A stretch of 64,000 nucleotides of DNA from the NCBI GenBank assembly GCA_015179125.1, contig WHVA01000103.1, forward strand, positions 186,001 to 250,000, given 5' to 3'. Below, in pieces: positions 44,849 through 55,052 of this stretch; position 1 is the stretch's first letter, and each line of letters opens with the position of its first letter. Position numbers and translations under genes: made by a program. This DNA is from Gautieria morchelliformis (taxonomy: Eukaryota; Basidiomycota; Agaricomycetes; Gomphales; Gomphaceae). Under the pieces are notes generated by a model. The model ran no database searches. It saw only the letters and a program-made list of their open reading frames with translations, and was not told where the DNA came from.

Positions 44849-45372
44849 TGTCAGGGGAACACCAATCACACACTGCTTTATTGCAAGGTGCTTTATCACA
44901 GTGTGCATTATTGCATGCTTTATCGCATGCATTATCGCACTGCACATTATCACATGCTTTATCGCATGCATTATGGCACTGCGCTTTATCGCACGCTTTA
45001 TCGCATGCTTTATCGCAGCATGTCGTTGGTGGCCCCTGAGCTTCTCCTAGCCTTTGGCATCCTTCTGTCTTGTGTTCCGTTTAGTTCCCTTCCTGTTCCG
45101 GCCCCTTCCAACATCATTCCTTCCTTATCTGTCCAGCCCTGTTATCGCTGGCGTGATTGCTTATGTAACTCGGGCATTCGGTGATCGGGCTGGCATCCGC
45201 GAGTTTACTTATAGTCGTAGTTAGGTGGCAAAGGGGTTCCTTAGAGTTTTCTCTTTGGATCCCCCTTCGCCAGGTATGTCTGTGTCCTGTATATAGTTCT
45301 CTATCTTACTTTGGATCCGCCTTCGCCAGTTCGCCGCTTGAGTGTAGAGCGTCTGCCTAGGTTGCCCTTATA
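44849..45372 (+). repeat. Solo gypsy LTR (524 bp) with TTTATCGCATGC array
   Basis: Starts TGTCAGGGGAACACC and ends GGTTGCCCTTATA, flanked by a perfect duplication AGCCC (44844-44848, 45373-45377). Its 3' half matches the LTRs of the first chromovirus in layout (CTCTTTGGATCCCCCTTCGCCAG repeated). The 5' half is an array of about twelve 12-bp units related to TTTATCGCATGC. The short frames across it are repeat translation only. Confidence 0.88.
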
Positions 45373-45377
45373 AGCCC

Positions 45378-46018
45378 CCTCTAATATCACTGCCATGTAA
45401 TGGTAGCGCTGGACACAGATAGAGGGTGCTGGCTGGTGCAAAGTGAACTGGATAGGCATTGTGTCATTGGGAGATGCTATCCCTAGAGGGGATGGACCAG
45501 GGTGGACCACTAGTGGTGGGGGAGCTTGTTATGGCCATGCTATTCTGACTTCCGACACTCAGTTCCGCTTCCTTTCCAATGATCTGATACTTCCAACTGT
45601 CCACCCCTTGTTATATCCTTTCCCTATTCGACTCTATTACTTGGACCCTCCAGACTCGACTCACAGCCCAGCAAGTCCGTATGTCCGACCCCTCTGGAGT
45701 CCTGTTGTTCCATCATGTCAAATATGCTTTCCGTCCCCTTGTTATTTTGCCCCTTGTTCTTGACTCTACCCTGCACCCCCCTTGTAGTTCTTTGTTCCTA
45801 ATTAGTTACTTGCCCCATATACCTTATCTGATTTCCGCTTTCCTTGGAATATGCTTAGTAGTACAACATTACATGTTGCCTCAACCTTTTGTATGAAACC
45901 CCTCATGTATGCTCTTGATTTTGCAATCAGATAATCACCTTCGATAGGTGATTCCCTTTGCTCTATCTCCTTTTCTTAGTGCAGTGAGTATTGCAAGACC
46001 TCTGTCTCTCTGCCTTCC
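45378..46018. other. About 640 bases, nothing recognised
   Basis: Pyrimidine-rich sequence downstream of the solo LTR. No recognised domain. It may belong to the upstream part of the F-box/LRR remnant, but I cannot show it. Confidence 0.35.
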
Positions 46019-46049
46019 ACCTTCTGACTTAGAATCACCGTTACTGATG

Positions 46050-46870
46050 CAGGTCTGCCACCTCCGTTGGAAGCCTTCGAGGCGGAAGAATCGCATGGCC
46101 TGGTGATGATTGAGGAGGATGAGAGCGATCCACAAACTACATCCAAGCAGAGTCGTGTCGCTGTTCAACCTATGCCAGCATGGAACCTGAATGAACTCCT
46201 GGCTGTGTGTCTGAATCTTGAAGAATTTGTCAGGTGCAGCTCCAATCCACCTCCGGATAGGGTGTGCTAGGTATGATTTGCTACATATGTTCACTTATTC
46301 CGAACTTACACTTTCTCCTGGGTCCTTACGGAGCATTGTCCTTGGCTTGTCAACTTCACGTTTAAGCCTGATGCGCCAATGCGCAGTGTATCGAGAACTC
46401 TGAAAACAGCAGTCTCGCCTTCTAGCCGGCGTCCAGCTGTTCCCAAATGGGATGCGCCATCCCTTTCCCTTTTGGCAGCACTTCCAGTTACCAAACTCCA
46501 CATTACAAGACTCTCTCAGCAAGGCTCACGGGCCCTTGAGGTTCTGCTCAGTCACCTTGGCAAGGATTCTCTCCTTGAAGATGTTAACCTCGACTTTGTA
46601 TGGCTCGATGATTTACTGTGCCAGAAGGTCGTCGAAGCTGGGCGGAGAATTCGAAGATTCAAGATAGGCACCTGCGGTACAAACTCACAGACAAGGGACT
46701 CATCAGCATCTTTGAGGGCTGTGATGCGTTGGAAGTTTGGTTGAGGCACAGGGTGAACTTGCCCGTGACGTTGCATCTAATGTGTACAGTGCGTTGACTT
46801 TTTCCAGGTCGTCTCAGCCGAAACCTGTGGTTTCTGACCGTCTCGTATAGGGTAAAGGGGGCAAGCTACT
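46050..46870 (+). pseudogene. F-box/LRR-type host gene remnant
   Basis: Reads like the middle and C-terminal part of a second F-box family common in Agaricomycetes. PPLEAFEAEESHGLVMIEED and PAWNLNELLAVCLNLEEFV lie at 46055-46240. WDAPSLSLLAALPVTKLHIT, LEDVNLDFVWLDDLLCQKVV and EAGRRIRRFKIGTCGT follow at 46450-46685. The pieces after 46685 switch frame (TDKGLISIFEGCDALEVW), and GRLSRNLWFLTVS appears at 46805. No F-box or start was found upstream and the frame changes, so this is a pseudogene. The pieces would be the leucine-rich substrate-binding part. Confidence 0.6.
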
Positions 46871-47063
46871 CCATGCATAATACCTCTACGGCCATGCTGA
46901 TGCACGCCAGTCATACATGCTGAAATGCCAGTGCAAGGTCCTTGTGTACCTGAGCCTCGTGGTCTTCAATTATGGGTATGTCTACTTCTGTGCATTGCAT
47001 TTATCGCCTTGCTCGTACTGACCCTCTCTAGGTGGATCTTCCCAAAGAATTATGTTCTTGATT

Positions 47064-48006
47064 TCAAGTCAAGCACCATGGTGCATATGCACCGCCGTCC
47101 GCAACCTCCACGTACGGTGCAGGTGCACGGTACGCCGCACCTACATACGGTGTACCTGCACCATACGCGGCATCCACTGCGTACGGTGCAGAGGGGCCGC
47201 AGTTCGCAGCCTCCACATACGGTGTGCATGCACCGCTGTCTGCAGCCCCCACGTAGGGTGCAAACTTGTTCTTAACCCAACTCACCATGTCCTGCACCTT
47301 TATCTGACCCACGCGCTGCCAACCAAGAGAACGCAGATCTGCGGGAAGAAAAGGTGAATCATGTGTGCAGAACTTATGCTGTTCACCAGGCATATTGTCA
47401 GCATGATCCTCGTCGTCTGAAAGCTAGCTGCAAGCAGCATCATAGTTGGGACCAGCATATGACTGCGGTCGCTTGCGCAATGGCCTCTCGAGGTGTTTCC
47501 GGCTACCAGTCAGTGACAAGCATCGCTTTACATAAACCCACAACGTTGTACTTACCGCTTCCACATGACCCCCGCTCCATATTGACATCATCCTCTAGAA
47601 ATTCCTCTATGTGTTCCAAATCTTCAGCAGGTACGTCTGGGAGCTCTTTCTTATGCTTGTTGAAATTAGCAATATACAAGACCTGTTCTATTAGGTCGGG
47701 TCGCTTCACAAGTTTCAGATCCTTCGTTGCTGCCAGTGGGAACATTGGCAGCAAGGCACCGTGGTTCATGGCTGGCTAAGTCACCACATATTGGGTCCAG
47801 GTGCGCTGTATTGACCACATTCCTTCATCATCAGCATCCAACTCATCATACTCAGCGACCCCCACGGTTCCATTTCTGCTGGTGAGTCTTTGGTCATGGA
47901 CACCTTCTAGACTGGTTAGAAGAAGGGACCGTGTCGTCTTTAAGAGACACAGAAGTGAGCTTTGTTTATAATCGGTACCCGCCAAAATATACATAGTATT
48001 TGTCAA
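47064..48006 (-). pseudogene. Unrecognised minus-strand coding remnant with APYVGAA repeats
   Basis: Two or three pieces look like coding sequence. ISRNGTVGVAEYDELDADDE..WSIQRTWTQYVVT (48006-47776) is followed by MNHGALLPMFPLAATKDLKL and IANFNKHKKELPDVPAEDLE (47769-47510). The last piece (47393-47064) has GWQRVGQIKVQDMVSWVKNK and then a repeat tail of APYVGAA / TPYVEAA units. A stop separates the first two. I do not recognise the family. The C-terminal repeat looks like a flexible structural tail. Confidence 0.4.
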
Positions 48007-49540
48007 TAAAAGTGTGCCTTATTGTGAGGTGCCATCGGGCAAATGGACAAAAACCAAATCCGGCAATAAATTTCATGGCCATGGCAAAAACCCGCGGGTC
48101 GGATCCATGGGTTCAGATCTACCCGTGGCCAATACCCGCACGGATCAGAGTATCGGTTGCCGGGGCAGGAAAACCCGCGGATCCGAGTCCGGGTGATCCG
48201 TTTTAGGAATAGTATATCAGATATATCAGAATGGATATATTTGATCACTCAGGGAATGGGAATCCTTCATGCACCCCTGTGCATGGTATATGCGTGAGCT
48301 GACTAGCTCTGTGGAGCGAGTGCGTCACTGATTGGTGTAGGCCACGTGACCAAGTCGAGGAAGAAACAGGTGAGAACAGAGGAAGAAGGGGTCCGAGCCT
48401 TTCGCTTTCGGAGAAGTATAGTGTAGCCAGTTATAATACACTCTCAACAAAGAATTAGAGAAAACTATCAGGAATTAAGCTCTGTAGCTATCAAACAAGA
48501 CTACAGTGACTTCAGGGGGTGAAACAGCAATTTCTGGATTGTTCTGGATATTTTCTGGATGATTTGTTCGTACATTTGTAGTAGCTACTTATACTAAAAT
48601 AGTAGTGACTACCAGTGTTCAAGATAGTGAGTGAATGGGTCAGGATAATGTGGAAATGCTCCACAGGCTGCATACAGCTGTGGGGCAGGAACAATGATGG
48701 GGATGCTTGTCCTACTGACAAGTATCTAACTTGGGACCTTGGAGCAGTATACAAAGCCCCTTTCTACATGAAATATGATTCATAATCAGTGGAGCTGGTC
48801 AGGGGAATAGAATAGAAAAGAATCTTGTGTGTCCTGTGCTGTGTGCCTACAGCAGCCTTGGCAAGGCATTTGCCATCTCTGTACCTCTCTCCTGAGGTAG
48901 CTACTCAGTAAGTCCATAGATAGGACTGTATACTGTAATATCCATCGTGTCCGATGTCCCTGTATAGCACTATTATTCCCATAGCAATTATTTCTTCTGA
49001 CCAGGGCCCAGGTGCCTGCTTTCCAGGGCAGGCACTGTCACTGGTGCATGAGTGATTTCTCCCAGATAGTTAGCTCAGTTAGACGTGATTTAGACCTTAG
49101 AATACTGTGTGATATGACTAGCCCATTTATTCTAACAATCCGCGGGTTGACTCGTGTTCAGCCTTAAATAGTTCATTGGGGGCACAACACATAAGTTGAA
49201 GCCACTGTCCTTTCCAGGTCTGACTTCCAGGATTCCCAATATGTAACAGAGCTATGACAAGGGTGAATGCTGATAGAAGTGGAGAGGTGGTGAAAGGAGA
49301 GAAAGAAATGTTGAAACCAAGCTGCCTTATATATATATAACCATTTTCCCTAGGGGTACTTGAGATTGCATAGGGTTGGCCAGCACTGGACCGACCCACC
49401 TGCTATTGGTCATTATTTTAGTGCTACAACACTGAGAACCAAGTATTGAGAAATAGCTAATTTACAGCAGTTAAAACTCGGGACTGATATGTCATGGTGA
49501 GGCAACAGTAACTCAACTGCAGCATCACAGAATTAAAGTT
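48007..49540. other. 1.5 kb without a recognised gene; CCCGCGG-rich palindromic patch
   Basis: 48090-48205 is rich in CCCGCGG, GGATCC and CCGGGT motifs in both orientations and looks like an old MITE-like sequence. The remainder is AT-rich. A minus-strand TATATATATAAGG lies at about 49330, but no gene with a known domain follows it. Confidence 0.4.
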
Positions 49541-49629
49541 GTTATAAGGGCAACCTTACCTGCTTGTGGAAAGTCACACAGAGCACTGGTAAGGGGAATC
49601 CAAAGTTATATAAGACACTACTCAGTAAC

Positions 49630-49868
49630 TGTTGGGATCTGGAGATCCCGGGCGGCACTTCGGTGCGCTGACGCGTCACACTCGCGTATATAGACAAAGG
49701 AGGAACGGGTAGGAGGAACAAGGGAAAAAGAGAACAAGGTAGAATAGACAAAGGAATGACTTATAATTAGTACCGGCTTCTATGTATTTAAGGCAGCAAC
49801 TGAAGGTCGCTGCTAGGCATTGAATCTACTATCAAAAACACCATACTCTAATTCTACTTTGACCTATA
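49630..49868 (+). repeat. 5' LTR of the gene-carrying copia element
   Basis: 239 bp. The inverted repeat GGATCTGGAGATCC stands at the start. It is followed by the primer-binding site GGTTATGGGCCCCGG (49869-49883). Confidence 0.88.
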
Positions 49869-49883
49869 GGTTATGGGCCCCGG
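49869..49883 (+). other. Primer-binding site, half initiator-tRNA-Met type
   Basis: GGTTATGGGCCC is complementary to an initiator tRNA-Met anticodon arm (GGGCCCATAACC), as known for copia-like elements that prime from a cleaved tRNA half. Confidence 0.65.
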
Positions 49884-49938
49884 CCGTAACTAATATCTAT
49901 TATATCGAACTTCTACATCAGTAACAAATCGACCAACA

Positions 49939-51180
49939 ATGTCTCTTGCCGGCACAATTAATACATACAGAGTTGACCCGCTGAATGGGGACAACTATGC
50001 CGCATGGCGCTGCCGCCTTGAATGGATCTTGGATGACCAAGAAATTTGGGACGTCACCAGCGGCACCGAGGCAGAACCGGAACCGGCCGATCCAAGGAGA
50101 ATAACAGCGGCAGAGAGACAGGTGATCGCTGAATGGAAGAAAAAGGACAAGAAGGCAAGGAAGGAAATTTGCTTGCATATATCTGATGAACACCTGGTTT
50201 ATATTGACCAATATATGACAAGCAATGCTATCTGGACTAGGCTACAGGGCATATTTGAGTCTAAAGGAGCCGTCGGCATTGTCAATCTCCGCTGCAACTT
50301 CTTTCGTACCTTTGCCGAGGACGGCGCCAACATGGAGGAACATGTTCGAAAGCTTCGAGGTCTCAGACAGGAACTGAATGCCCGTGGTCAATTGATTACA
50401 GATGCTGATTTTTCAAGTATGCTACTTACCTCATTGCCGGAATCTTGGTCCTCGTTTATCACCGCGGTCAACGCCAGCGGTGTTGCAATATCGTCGGATG
50501 TCCTGATAGCCAGGATCCTGGATGAAGATTGGGCCCGACACGCAGGATCGGGCCGACAGACAGTTCTTCGGACTCAGTCACGTGATGACTCAGGAGCCAC
50601 GAAGGGAAAGTGCCATAACTGTGGAAAACTAGGGCACTACGTAAAAAACTGTTGGGCAAAGGGCGGAGGGAAAGAAGGGCAAGTGCCAATGTGGTACAAG
50701 AAAAACAACGACACTGCTAAGCAAGCCGAAGAAAGGGATTTTGCGTTCATGGCAGATTATACGGCTCTCATCTCTATTTCGGCATCAGACTGGCTTGCCG
50801 ACTCAGCCGCAACCATGCACATCGCCCGTGACCGACATGATTTCTCAACATTTATTGAAGAGACCTCCATTGTTGACGGCATCAGCCCTGGCACTTCACT
50901 TAAGACCCAAGGACGAGGAACGATCCCCTTGGAATTCAAACTCGGGACTGACACATTTACCATCGAGCTCAGTGACGTAAAATATGCGCCCGAGGCACCC
51001 AACAACCTCATTAGTATAGGGCGCCTCACCGATATCGGACACACGGCTATGTTTACATCATCGGGTGTTACATTCAAATCGAAATGTGGAACTATTTTTG
51101 GAACAGGTACAAAGGTCGGGCGTATGTATCGGGCAACATGTTGGAGGACAGGAAACAACAAGGAGACGGCTGTGCTCGAG
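49939..51180 (+). CDS. gag: Copia Gag and protease region (fossil)
   Basis: Starts MSLAGTINTYRVDPLNGDNY. The Gag part has YAAWRCRLEWILDDQEIWDV, IWTRLQGIFESKGAVGIVNL and LPESWSSFITAVNASG. A CCHC knuckle CHNCGKLGHYVKNC lies at 50613-50653. The aspartic-protease motif WLADSAATMHIARDRHDFST is at about 50790, and YAPEAPNNLISIGRLTDIGH is the conserved protease C-terminal segment. The frame stays open into the captured segment downstream. Parts of pol other than RNase H were not recognised. Confidence 0.85.
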
Positions 51181-51375
51181 GGGGAGGAACATATGACACA
51201 CGAGCAACAGCCAGGGGGAGTGGAAGTGCAAGCAGTGGCGGGGACCGATGCAGGTCCACACACGGCTACGAAAATTAACCACCAACTGTCGAAGGAGTAT
51301 GGTAAGATCGAGCTGGGCAGCCACGAAGTGAAAGACCAACTATTGCAAGATGCCCGGTACCTGCATGAGAAAATG

Positions 51376-52020
51376 AGCCGGCTGGGGCACACGGCTGTAC
51401 CACTCAGTCACAATGCTGACGCCGAACGGGAACATCATGATCATGGGGAGCATCCCGAACACGAACCGGACGCTGCGCAAGTTCCTGATGGAGTACCGGG
51501 TGGAGTGGCTGTCCTGGCCGATGCACATGAGGCTCGGGACGGTGACGGACTTTGGGACGAACTTTACGCTGCATGTGGTGGTGCCCAAGGGGCTGGACAC
51601 ATTCAAGGTGAAGGCGTCACCGACGAACCTCGGGTACTCGATGCACTCGATGCACGCGAACTTGCGGCTGGTTTTCCTGGACTGCCGGGGACAGCGCTGC
51701 TGCTGCTGCCTCTGTCGTCCACGAACAACTACACGTGGCAGATCCTGGTATGCGGCAGATCCAACAAGTTTGACATGCTGTGCAACTTCCAGTACTCGGT
51801 GCAGGACCCGGCATCGAGCCAGTGTTTGTGGATCGAGATCGTGCGGGATGGGATGACAGACGGGTGGAAGGTAGACGACGCGATGCCGTATGAGGTACCC
51901 AAGAGGAACGATAAGGTGGTGGGAGAGGCGCAGGCAAAGCTGGGAACCGACAAGGCACGTGTGGAGACACGCCCTCCATCGCGACCGCCATTGCCCAAAA
52001 AGGGGTTCCATGTGGACCAG
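51376..52020 (+). other. Captured copper-radical-oxidase (glyoxal oxidase-like) fragments
   Basis: GC-rich segment unlike the rest of the element. Reading 51386-51690 in the +2 frame gives RLYHSVTMLTPNGNIMIMGS, YRVEWL, FTLHVVVPKGL and LGYSMHSMHANLRLVFLD. These match the C-terminal part of fungal glyoxal oxidases (DUF1929 region, with the Y-H copper-site motif RxYHS). The next part, 51700-51910 in the +1 frame, gives LLLPLSSTNNYTWQILVCG, ASSQCLWIEI and DDAMP. In these enzymes those motifs lie upstream of the RxYHS part. The order is therefore swapped compared with the gene, so two pieces were joined. The family oxidises aldehydes with release of hydrogen peroxide; the fragments here cannot make an enzyme. 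Confidence 0.72.
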
Positions 52021-52029
52021 TCGGTCACG

Positions 52030-52135
52030 GTAGCATGGAAAGGACTTGGGGGTCTATTGCTTGGAGTTCAATGAACCAGCACGCAGTAACAACTCCTATG
52101 ACAGAGGCCAAGTACCACTTGATCTGCGAGAAAGC
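52030..52135 (+). pseudogene. pol: Copia RNase H end (fossil)
   Basis: SIAWSSMNQHAVTTPMTEAK is the copia RNase H signature (compare WSSKKQ..VALSTTEAEY). It marks the normal 3' part of pol just before the polypurine tract and the 3' LTR. Confidence 0.75.
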
Positions 52136-52266
52136 GGCCTCTAACGAGGCTTCGCTAAACTTACGCCAGGCCGAAGGAGGATCTCGCGGATTTGATGGTG
52201 AAGCGATTGGAGTGGCATCAACATGGGTATGTGTGAAAGGTTAGGACTCACTGAAGTGAGGGGGAG

Positions 52267-52516
52267 TGTTGGGATCTGGAGATCCCAGGCGGCACTTCGG
52301 TGCGCTGACGCGTCAATGATGCATCACACTCGCGTATATAGACAAAGGAGGAACGGGTAGGAGGAACAAGGGAAAAAGAGAACAAGGTAGAATAGACAAA
52401 GGAACGATTTATAATTAGTACCGGCTTCTATGTATTTAAGGCAGCGACTGAAGGTCGCTGCTAGGCATTGAATCTACTATCAAAAACACCGTACTCTAAT
52501 TCTATTTCGACCTATA
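52267..52516 (+). repeat. 3' LTR of the gene-carrying copia element
   Basis: 250 bp, preceded by the purine-rich GAAGTGAGGGGGAG. A short extra block (AATGATGCATCACA) distinguishes it from the 5' LTR. Confidence 0.88.
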
Positions 52517-52597
52517 GTAGCTACATAGGTGGCCTATGCACCTGGTAAGGGGGATCCAAAGAGAATAGGGTGAGGATCCCCTTACCTAAGCAACTAA

Positions 52598-53333
52598 TGT
52601 TGTTTAGTGCTAGGAATATTGTTTAAGACAATATGATTTAATCTCTCAATTATGAGATAAATTGAGTAAGGCTTGAAGTTGACAGGAATATCTGCACACG
52701 CAATAAATGTGTGTGTCTTATGAATTATGTCGACTGGAAGTTCTACTACTGTGTGAGGGGCGAGACGAAGTGTGATTTCACTGCTAGTTAATTGTACATG
52801 GAGCTAGGTATTTATTAGTTATTGATGGTGCTTGGCGGTTAAGGAATTAGTGGTGCAATGCTAAGGGACTGATGGAATGGGGTGAGCGGCGCATGGACAA
52901 CCATAGGAGTGTCGACGCGCGCTATATAAGTTGGGCTTGGAGATGGAGCGTAAAACAGGATGAGGAGATGGATGTTTGGTGATGGATAGGGGGCATAGTC
53001 TGGGTATAGGCAGGGTCGGCTCGACGCGTCGCGTCCCTTGACTGGGTCACGTGACTGATGGAATGCACATGATTCGGGATGGGCTCGGTGGTCTTGGATA
53101 GGGTTCCTTGGGTGTTATAGGTCGTGGTAACACGTGTTATGTGTCCTTGTGACGTCGGGGGGTCGGGACTGTGATCGGGTTGGGTTGAGTGGGCATATGA
53201 TGGTCCGGCGGTCTCGGGTGCGAGTGCCGTAATGTGTATGCTCAGAGAGGGATTATCGATGTGTCGGTTGTGATGTGAGCTCGTGTTTGTTGTAATTAAT
53301 ATGTTAATATTGTGTTTTTCAATACTTCCAACA
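52598..53333 (-). repeat. Solo LTR (736 bp), copia-like
   Basis: Plus-strand ends TGTTGTTTAG and ACTTCCAACA, flanked by a perfect duplication ACTAA (52593-52597, 53334-53338). It sits in the minus-strand gypsy LTR. A minus-strand start TGTTGGAAGTATTG is the more usual copia form. No internal part is present. Confidence 0.85.
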
Positions 53334-53411
53334 ACTAACTATACAGCTACTGAGCAGGCCAGACTACCGGACATGAACATGAGTGGGGGAACATGTCAGA
53401 AATAAGAGAAG

Positions 53412-53560
53412 GGACGAACAAGTGAGGACAAACAGGTGAAGGAGGAGGAAGGCAGAAGATAAAGGAAATAAAAGAAACCGGTGGGGACGAACAGGTGAGG
53501 ACAAGCAGGTGAAGAAGGAGGAAGGCAGAAGATGAAGGAAATAAAAGAAGCCACCAGGCT
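53412..53560. repeat. Two tandem 74-bp units within a gypsy LTR
   Basis: GACGAACAAGTGAGGACAAA and GACGAACAGGTGAGGACAAG start the two units. Both contain GGAGGAAGGCAGAAGAT and GGAAATAAAAGAA. Confidence 0.8.
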
Positions 53561-53571
53561 GTCCCCTGACA

Positions 53572-53782
53572 TCACCCCCTCTCTCTGGTACAGCATCTTG
53601 ACATATAAAAACCTTGAAGCGAGTGAGTCCCAAGCCTTCAGCTACTGTCTTTACATAATTGGGAGAGCGGAAACTTGTGGAAGGCCATGGAAGGTCTGGA
53701 ACCATGGGAATGGTCCAGAAGGCAAACCCTGACATCTAAACCCTAACATCACCCCTCTCAATGTTTGTTGTCCTGATGAGCA
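53572..53782 (-). repeat. Further gypsy LTR remnant
   Basis: Minus strand: AACATTGAGAGGGGTGA then TGTTAGGG, followed by TTCC-rich sequence with CTTCCACAAGTTTCCG as in the LTR at 27303. It is probably the start of the 3' LTR that belongs with the ORF at 55053-55610. Confidence 0.55.
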
Positions 53783-55006
53783 TGTCAAGATTGGTTTTTA
53801 GGCGTTAATGTCATGTATTAGTGAACACAGCGAATGCCCGAATAACTTGTGTGAAAAAGTATGCCATTCAGCGAATAATGTGAACCAATAAATGTTCAAA
53901 GGATAAGAGGGCTGCCCAAATGGAGCTCACCCTATCTACAGTTGTAGTGAAGTAGCCTGTGGCACTTGACAATGTAACATGCCGGTGAAGAGCCCTTTGC
54001 CGACAGCACAGATACTAGTTTGAAGGCTAAGGTAACAAAGGTGAAGTACAAAAGCTCACCAGTGGTGCTCAAGTCCTCCTCTGGTCGAAGATAGGAATCT
54101 ACAAGAGAGGGGTCAAGACGATGATCACAGTGAGGTCAAGTTTTGCACAAGATGGACGTATGATAATTGAACTGGGGAATATACATGCAAATGTAAACTA
54201 CTTATATTGAATGCTCGTATGATATCAGTGAATAGGAAAGAGGCCATCATGAGTCAGGGTTGGATAGGGGTGCGCAGTCAGGATACAAAATAGGTGAAAC
54301 ATGTATACAATAGAAAGAAGGAGGAGTGCGAATGTGAAACAACAGGGAGAAAAGAGGGCGAAGGTACCTATGTACAAAAACACGCCTCGAGCCCTGCATA
54401 TATGTTACCCTGCACGGACTCTTCGTCTGCTGGGTTGATCCCACACGGTCTACGGTTAGGATGTCCTGCGAATGCATTCCAGCGATATGAACACCTAAAG
54501 GGGTTGCTTCTGGAAGATGATGGGGTCAGTGATGCACCATCATGCTGGGTAGAGGATGTTGATCGTGTTTGATGGCATGCCTGCTGGCAAATGATGCGAG
54601 CAGAGCAGTGAATGGTTGTTCAGCAAATGTGATGGAGGGCGAATGGAGTGATCATAGAGGAGGTGTGATTGAAGGGAAGGGCAAAGCCGAGCAAATATGG
54701 AGGGAGAGTGGTGAAAGGGAAAACAGGGGTAGCTGCGTACAAGAAATAAACGAGTCATGACAATCCGGCCATAGGAACATCCAAAGGGGGTTGATCCAAG
54801 GAGGTGATAGGGCCAGTGATGAACCATCAAGCTGGTCAAAGGACATCAATCGTGTTTTGATGGTGTGGCTATGGCGAATGATGTGAGTAGCGAATAATTG
54901 TTCGGTGAACTCGGCAAAGGGCGATCGGGGAGAACATAGACCTCTAGGTGGAGTGATGAAAGGGAAGATAGAGTTACTGGGTATAAGAAATAAATGAGTC
55001 ATGACA
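53783..55006 (-). repeat. Solo LTR (1224 bp), double-headed TGTCATGAC form
   Basis: Minus strand: starts TGTCATGACTCATTTATTTC at 55006 and has a second head TGTCATGACTCGTTTATTTC near 54773. It ends AAAACCAATCTTGACA at 53783. Flanks GAGCA (53778-53782) and GAGCG (55007-55011) differ by one CpG-type transition. It lies between the ORF at 55053 and its LTR remnant. Confidence 0.85.
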
Positions 55007-55052
55007 GAGCGCAGTCATCACCTAACCCCAAGCATCCCATAAGGCTTTGCTT

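Larger units (their letters stand above)
49630..52516 (+). mobile_element. Ty1/copia element carrying copper-radical-oxidase pieces
   Basis: LTRs at 49630-49868 (239 bp) and 52267-52516 (250 bp) start TGTTGGGATCTGGAGATCCC and end CGACCTATA or GACCTATA. They are nearly identical apart from a short duplication in the second. Flanks GTAAC (49625-49629) and GTAGC (52517-52521) look like a duplication with one change. Parts: primer-binding site, gag with zinc knuckle, protease region, a GC-rich segment of host-gene type, and an RNase H end. It is broken and non-autonomous. Confidence 0.88.
49541..53571 (-). repeat. Minus-strand gypsy LTR split by two later insertions
   Basis: The LTR start (minus TGTCAGGGGACAGCC, 53571) follows GAGAGAGGGGGTGA. 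The LTR end (minus GGTTGCCCTTATA) is at 49544. The ends match the LTR family at 14884 and 44849. Between them lie a copia element (49630-52516) and a solo LTR (52598-53333), so the outer LTR is the oldest of the three. Part of its body is a 74-bp tandem duplication (53412-53560). Confidence 0.65.

Noticed and set aside
44775-45050. Hydrophobic repetitive frame resembling a membrane protein
   Set aside because: It is only the translation of the TTTATCGCATGC array in a solo LTR.
49127-49399. 90-codon minus-strand frame after a TATATATATA box
   Set aside because: No recognised domain, signal or introns; the neighbouring sequence is repeat-derived.
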